Source: Branchiostoma belcheri (Eukaryota > Chordata > Leptocardii > Amphioxiformes > Branchiostomatidae). Taken from it: 64,000 nucleotides of DNA. Made by a program: the position numbers and the translations under genes. Shown piece by piece: positions 58,201 to 64,000 of the stretch. The notes under the pieces were generated by a model. It saw nothing but the letters and a program-made list of their open reading frames with translations. It was not told the DNA's origin and searched no databases. Within the stretch, counting starts at the first letter, position 1. The number at the start of each line of letters is the position of its first letter. The stretch spans positions 3,262,028 to 3,326,027 of the forward strand of contig NW_017802713.1 of the NCBI RefSeq assembly GCF_001625305.1, read 5' to 3'.

Positions 58201-61200
58201 TTACAATCATGTCGGAATCTACAGATTGGCCTTGTAATTTATGATAATGAGGACCTTATTCGCATAATCAACGGAACATTATTTGACAGTCGTAAAAATA
58301 AACATCATTCGTTGAAGGCATAAGGTTCTGCTTGTTACTGTTAACTTTTTTAATGTTTGAAAACATTTTTTTTCTTTACAGGGCAGAAGCTGCACAGTTC
58401 TACATAGAACATCAATCCAAGCCCTTTTTCAAGTAAGTGCTGTTAGGTTAGAATTAAGATTTATCTCGTTTGTCTAACCAGAATTGTTCAATGCTTTGCT
58501 AAATGTTTAGAACTACATGTGTATTGAACGTTGGGAGGTTTACAGTTCTCTATAATCATGCTATAATGTGTTAGCTAATGTATTTTTTTCCATCTTTTTT
58601 TTAAATTAATGATGTCAAAATGATATCAGGATTGTAGTCTTACACTAAAAAGTCCTTTTAATGGTATACATTTTAATTGCTAATACTAATTTATAAGTAG
58701 AACTAGAGATTAACATTTGCAAAGCAAATGCATAATGTTTACCTTCGGACATGGTCTGCACTGTTAACACATTCACATACATGTACTACTAGTATATGGT
58801 GACAGGAGCAGAGCAGACCATGATTTGTAACCCAACACCAGTCACCATCGTGACAGACGTCAACAAATCATGTCATTGGTCAGGTCAGAGGGTCACTGTT
58901 TGGAGAAGAGGAAGAGGAAGAAACTGAGCAAAAACAATATGTTTTCCTTCGGTAAACATGAATAGTAGTAACTGTTCTAGAAAGCTTTTGAACTGAAAGT
59001 CTGTCATGTTTAGTGGTCTCCTGGATTACGTGACTGCCGGACCTGTAGTTGCCATGGAGCTGATGGGAAGTAACGCTATCCAAGCATGGAGAGATCTGAT
59101 TGGTCCAACCAATCCAAGTGACGCTCGTAGTCAGAATGCACAAAGTCTGAGGGCCAAGTATGGTACAGGTGAGAGAACAATTATAATACACTTTACTTTC
59201 AAATGATGATCTAAGGTGCTTAGATGAACTGGCCGAAAGCCCCTGTCACAGATTTATTAGCAAGCTAAATATCTCGGCTGGCTGGTTTTCAGAGTACATT
59301 TAGGTCAGCAGTGTTCGGGTGTCAAATTTGACTCAAGTTTAACAGAAATTTTGATTCGTATAGTAAGGTAGGTGTACGAATTTGTCTCCATTCTCTTTGT
59401 AATTACATGTAACGATATGATTAGTCAATACTGCAGCTGTGACAATAGCACAAAAAATTTTTCCCATGGTATTGTTCTAGTTCCATTGTTTTTTTATAAT
59501 GATTATCATGATTGTAATACATGATGACTTTTTTCAAGATAACACCAGAAATGCAGCACATGGATCAGACTCTAAAGAATCTGCCATGAGAGTAAGTACC
59601 ATCATGGTATTTGTTTTGTTTTGTAGCATTCAGTTATTTATACTTTCTATCTGACCTGAGCTGAACACATGACATTGTACATTTATCCATTTTGTTTTCA
59701 TGTTCACAGTAGCCCATGGGACTTATTTATAAAACAAAAAATAAGAAGGCTCTTTAATTTATGAAAGGGCTCTAAGTAACCTCGTTAAAGTTTGTGATCA
59801 CTTACTAGGTAATAAAAAACTTATTATCATGTAATATGTAGTAAGTACATGACATTATTCCTTTCCTTTGCTGATCTACAGTGTATTCCTTTTGTAATGA
59901 ACTTACAGCATGTTTGATGTGCCAAGAGAAATTCTGTAGAAGTCAGTTTCGTCCTAAATGAGTGGAATGTTCCCTCTTCATTCCAACAGGAGGCTGAGTT
60001 TTTCTTCCCCTCTACTGGTCCAGCCCGAGCCAACACAGCTCAGTTCACCAACTGTACCTGCTGTGTCATCAAGCCTCATGCTGTCCTGGCTGGTATGTTA
60101 TATTGCTCATATAAGACCTAGGAAAAGAAATGTTGTGTTTCCTGTTTCAGTCCTGAAAAAATTAGGGTCGGTAGGTAGGGATTATCTTTTTTTTCTTTTA
60201 GACATCAGTGATATCTACATTTGTATATAGGGGCAATTTATACAATACAGTTTATTAACAAAGTAAAACTTGCATGAGGACACTTTTATTTTTAATGTCA
60301 ATGTTAGAAACTAATCATACAATGTATTTATCAGTCAGGTGTCAGATCATGGAGCTAGAAAAGGTTCATCAGCTTGAAAATGTATGTCCTTGCAGGTGTC
60401 CTCCCGTGCATGAAAAAAGTTAAGGGTCGTCAGATTTTTCTAGGGTCGGTCAGGAAACAGGAAACACAATTTTTTTTCCTAGGCTTAAGGCCACATCAAT
60501 TTAATCATAATCAGTGCAATGGCCAAGTGGGTAGTCTAAGAGTGTTCTCTTGACAGAACTAAGTTAGTGGTTGAAATGTCTGTAAAGTGTAAAGTATAGA
60601 TATTAAGTTTTTTATTGTTTCTGCCCTTCAGGTCAGACAGGTAAAATCATCCAGGCTGTTGTAGATGCTGGTTATGAGATCTCTGCTCTGCAGATGGTAA
60701 GTTTATCATATCATAGGGAACATCTTCCTTCTGTCCTGTGAGAAACATGATGTTATTTTGCTGTCATACTATGTTATGGAGGAGATAATTAAAGTGGGTT
60801 GGTGATTGAGATGAGAAAACAACTGGTTGCAGAAGAATTTAAATCTATCAGGCATAAGTTTTATTCACTGTATTTTGTAGTATTAAACAGAAAGGCCAGC
60901 ATTTGTCCATGAGCAAATTCAGCATATTTCACTCCATCTCTTAGAACAAAACTGGAGTGTTTCAAAAGGGGCATGTGCAAAAGAAGAATATTCCAAAATA
61001 ACTTCTGCTCAAATTAAAGGACAGTTTTTCCCAAGTTATCCCAGATATATTTTAATTGATAGCTGGGATCATTCTATTGGCATTAGTTGTACATATTTTA
61101 TTTGGTGTTTTTTTCATGTGACATGATTATGCAAACATTATGAATTATACGAATCAGACTTCTGTGTAGTGAATCGTATTGTCCACTTCCAGTTTCACTT

Positions 61201-63544
61201 GGAGAGGGCTAATGCAGAAGAGTTCATTGAGGTCTACAAAGGAGTTGTTGCTGAATACAACGTAAGTATAGACAAGTCCTCTTTTAATTGATTACTAAGT
61301 AAAATTCTCCCCATAAAAAAAATAAAGGTCGGAGTCATTCTCTATTAAGGTACAGACATTCCTAACACTGTAGGTTATACAGTCTCTAAAATGTACGTAC
61401 CTTAAGTTACCATTTTGAATAACCCAAATTGAAAGTTAAGGCTAATCTGTAAATTTTTTTCTTCTTTTTACTTGTACATGAGTCTACTCACTGTATCTAT
61501 TTTTCATGTAAGGCCACACCGTCTTAATTGTATGGATGACATCCTCCAAAGACCCCCAAACTAGTGCTCGCGGGCGAATAAAAAAAAATTCTGACCAAAA
61601 ATAAAAATGCTACTAAACCACAGGAATACAAAGCTGCCATTGTTAATTGCGTATACGACAGGCCGGCACCTGCTGGCTTTATGTGGAATTTATGAATCGG
61701 CACTGTACGTATGTACTGAGGTCTTGAGTCTTGGAGCTTCGGTAGCCTGGGTGCCATCCTCCAGAGTTACAACAGGCTCCGTATGTCGCTAACTGCTATG
61801 GACTACGCAGGCCTAGAGCCAGGCCAGAGCCTCGGAGGACGTGATCTTTTTTTTTGAGAACAGGCAAAAATCAATGCACGCGCGGATGTCATCCATAAAA
61901 TTAAGGCGATGTGGCCTAAGTCAGTGTACTATAAAACAGTGGCAATGAACTATATTGAGTATAATATAGGTGCTGCATATGGCATGTGTATTGGGAATAG
62001 GGGATATAGGAAACATTGCATGAATGTTAAGGTCTTTTCTCCCTATGATTTCCCCATACAGGACATGGTGAGTCAGCTGTGTGCAGGCCCGAGTGTTGCC
62101 ATGGAGATCAGAAGTAAGGACGGGGAGACTCCACAGAGTTTCCGCGAGTTTGTGGGACCAGCTGATCCGGTAAGGTTCTTCTACATGTACTTTTAGTTAT
62201 TTTATCCCATGGAGATGCATACATGTATTTCAAATGATGTTCCCTTTGCATTATGGAAGAAATACAAAGTAGCTCAAACAGATATTATGTTTGTCATATT
62301 TCTCTAGTGCACCCTACTATGATTTTTACCATCAAAACTAGTCACCTTGAGGTAGTGAGGTCCTTAACATAGGGTTGAAAACTGTGCTCTGCTACATTGT
62401 ACCTTGAATGTGCTGCCGCCACCCTGGAGATACCATTACCAGTTACATGCCCATGCAGACGCATGTATAGTCTACTTTGAATGGACCTATACCATTATTA
62501 CGTCACAGTTTGTTTACCTGTTCTAAAGAACATTCTAGAACGGTCAGTTAAAGAATAAAGATCATTTCAAAGTTTTCAAAGTAAGGCATGTCTGATTTTT
62601 TGCTGCGTCTAGTTGTGTTGACACGGCATTACATGCCGCATGGGTGATTTAGTTGTGACATTAGACGAAAGTAGTACTGTATTAAAAGCCTTATATTAGG
62701 CTAACGCTACACAAACACACACCGCGCTACGCACCCCTGTACAATATAAACGTCGATTGACCGGCATTTATTGCGGTAAACAAACTGTGACGTAATAATG
62801 GTATAGGTCCATTACGCCAGCCATTACGAACTACATTTTGTATGATATAGATCTGAGGTGCATAAATTTTGCATAAATTACAGTCAGTGTTACAAGTGCA
62901 TTTTCATGTGTCCAACAGGAGATTGCAAGGCATCTGAGGCCCAGGACCCTGAGGGCCATATTTGGCACAGACAAGATCCAAAATGCTGTACACTGCACAG
63001 ACTTGCCAGAGGACGGACTTCTGGAGGTACATGAAGTAGAATGATCTACATTATACAGTGCAAACATGCAGTATACATTTTGTACATTGATATCTTCTGG
63101 GATGGAAGTTTTGTTTTGGGAGGCACCAATTTATGCTAGGTTTATATGTTTGGGTTCCAGACTTAGAAGGGCTATACTATTACCCTATCAGCCCCACTGT
63201 AACAGTGGCACTACCAACTGATCCGGTAAATGGGCCTAGACCTTTTCGGCCGAGCGGTTAGAGCGTCTGGTTATGAAGCTCTGGTGCCCGGGAGGTTGTG
63301 GGTTTGAATCCCGGCCCGGGACCAGAAGGGTTTTTACTGGCTCCTCCTGTTTCTTACACCACCATATTAGCTTACTGTGGCTGATTGACCAGCTTTACTG
63401 TAGTATGATCGGACCAGTCGTCCTCTACAACACTACTATATTGCATAATATTAATCTTTTACATTGAGTACCCTCTTCAGTGTCTAACATCAAATTTTTA
63501 ACCCTTTTCAGGTGGAATACTTCTTCAAGATTCTGGACAGCTGA
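55229..63544 (+). CDS. NME7: NME7, nucleoside diphosphate kinase 7, 13 exons
   Basis: Exons: 55229-55231, 56113-56226, 56722-56888, 57886-57996, 58382-58432, 59014-59168, 59539-59591, 59990-60092, 60632-60696, 61193-61261, 62062-62169, 62919-63026, 63512-63544, giving 379 residues (human NME7 has 376). Exon 1 is just the ATG. Residues 1-94 form the DM10 domain (YSFIAEWYDPNAALMRRYQF, HRTFLKRTKYEG, FVDYGDNFTAKSLG). The first NDP-kinase domain begins KTLAMIKPDAV and keeps the catalytic His at 208 (NAAHGSDS). The second begins CCVIKPHAV and has H358 (NAVHCTDLPEDG). NME7 belongs to the gamma-tubulin ring complex and to ciliary doublet microtubules; nothing here suggests loss of function. All introns are GT-AG and the phases agree. 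Confidence 0.97.
55232..56112. other. NME7 intron 1, no recognised feature
   Basis: A first intron directly after the ATG; I see no repeat ends or further exons in it. Confidence 0.5.
56392..56535. repeat. Dispersed repeat, relative of 20945-21070
   Basis: GTGTTGTATTTATGTTGTCA, then TTTCAATGCGATGGGAAATG and a matching run to about 56535 correspond to the sequence right of the TIR element at 20806-20951. Confidence 0.55.
56900..57256. mobile_element. PIF/Harbinger-like MITE, family B
   Basis: The ends GGCCACAT (repeated at 56900 and 56910) and AAATTGGTGTGGCC are flanked by TTA. The interior (CCTAGGCATCCTATTATG, CATGAAGTCAACACA) matches 51330-51706. Confidence 0.7.
58736..58958. mobile_element. 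MITE with TGTTTACC ends, copy 3 (inverted)
   Basis: Reverse complement of 42686-42926 over nearly its whole length, including TGATTTGTAACCCAACACCAG-like and GACGTCAACAAATCATG blocks. Flanked by TAA and TGA. It ends 55 bp before NME7 exon 6. Confidence 0.7.
60489..60510. mobile_element. Solo end of a PIF/Harbinger-like MITE
   Basis: TAA followed by GGCCACATCAATTTAATCAT resembles the family B end; no partner end is found nearby. Confidence 0.35.
60890..60965. repeat. Dispersed short repeat, copy 3
   Basis: GAAAGGCCAGCATTTGTCCA, then AAATTCAGCATATTTCACTC as in 4846-4935. Confidence 0.6.
61512..61916. mobile_element. PIF/Harbinger-like MITE, family A
   Basis: The ends GGCCACACCGTC and GGCGATGTGGCC are flanked by TAA on both sides (61509-61511 and 61917-61919). 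The interior matches 10614-11012. Confidence 0.8.
62481..62812. mobile_element. MITE with about 38-bp perfect TIRs
   Basis: ATGGACCTATACCATTATTA, then CGTCACAGTTTGTTTACC at the left is exactly matched by the inverted right end. There is no coding capacity. Perfect ends imply a young insertion. Confidence 0.75.
63193..63362 (+). mobile_element. SINE, second tRNA-derived family
   Basis: TTTTCGGCCGAGCGGTTAGA, then GCGTCTGGTTATGAAGCTCT and GGGTTTGAATCCCGG look like a tRNA with a long variable arm (Ser/Leu type), with A- and B-boxes. The sequence continues into GGGACCAGAAGGGTTTTTAC and shares 5' flanking sequence with the copy at 53635. It is not a functional tRNA gene. Confidence 0.65.
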
Positions 63545-63771
63545 GGAGAACATTCGCTGCTGGAATCTGCACTGTGTGGCTGACTACATCACAATGCCCC
63601 ACAGTCTTACAGAGGAAAAGCGTTGTTTCATTCTCACTCCAAATTAACTTTTACACATTGACTATTTTTCTGCTTTACCAGGCCATATACTAGTAACTGT
63701 CAGATAACTGTTACACATTTACATTTTGTATTATACTATAGAGTTGCTGTAAAAACTTTTGCTCTCATTAA

Positions 63772-63777
63772 AATAAA
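63772..63777 (+). terminator. NME7: Poly-A signal of NME7
   Basis: AATAAA 228 bp after the NME7 stop codon. Confidence 0.6.
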
Positions 63778-64000
63778 TTTTAGAATGATTCTTGGAGCCT
63801 TAAATGTTAAACTTGCCAATTTGAGACAAAAGTCATGGCTAACATGATGATTATAAATGCCAGATTAACTGCTTATTCAAGTAGATAGCATGTACATACT
63901 GATGTACAATGTTGTACATATTCCAGTACACCTTTTGGAGTAATGTATAATTCACTTTGAAGTGATTTTTGGTTTAAAATATAGACTGTAAGTTGTGTAA

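Noticed and set aside
63236-63320. tRNA gene with a long variable arm
   Set aside because: A second copy with the same non-tRNA flanks at 53635 and extra conserved sequence after the B-box show that this is a SINE head.

Overview
The window looks like an invertebrate chordate, most likely a lancelet (Branchiostoma). This is inferred from gene content, a small-exon and large-intron structure, strong GT-AG splice signals and dense families of short DNA transposons and tRNA-derived SINEs. There is no bacterial-style gene packing. Four host genes can be read exon by exon, and every junction keeps the reading frame.

Layout. (1) 1-9583, minus strand: the 5' part of a secreted EMI/EGF-domain gene that runs off the left edge. 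A possible alternative first exon lies at 9722-9903. (2) 10291-46218, plus strand: a complete 21-exon VWA7-like gene (about 1225 residues). It encodes a signal peptide, a His-containing N-terminal region, a von Willebrand A domain, a long extracellular part with a Thr/Pro stretch and a furin-like RRKR site, one membrane helix and a short tail. It is head to head with gene 1. (3) 48768-54575, minus strand: a six-exon gene for a putative CARF-like (ALS2CR8-type) protein with a C-terminal PHD finger, convergent with VWA7. (4) 55229-63544, plus strand: a complete 13-exon NME7 (379 residues), head to head with gene 3 across about 650 bases.

Most of the rest is intron filled with repeats. These include LINE remnants, two tRNA-derived SINE families, many TIR elements with TTA/TAA target duplications (PIF/Harbinger-like), a foldback element whose arms are minisatellites, a six-copy tandem array of about 1.5-2.2 kb filling VWA7 intron 3, related 51-bp minisatellites, and a 32-bp minisatellite. 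Several inverted-repeat insertions carry hammerhead-ribozyme-like cores of the kind known from Penelope-like elements.

The most notable points are the inverted hammerhead-like pairs in VWA7 introns, a second copy of the EMI/VWA7 intergenic (promoter) segment inside VWA7 intron 2 that acts as an empty-site control for a transposon insertion, an 88-bp perfect palindrome with a 9-bp target duplication, and a gene neighbourhood whose human relatives lie on chromosomes of the MHC paralogon. There is one 20-base assembly gap (30578-30597).
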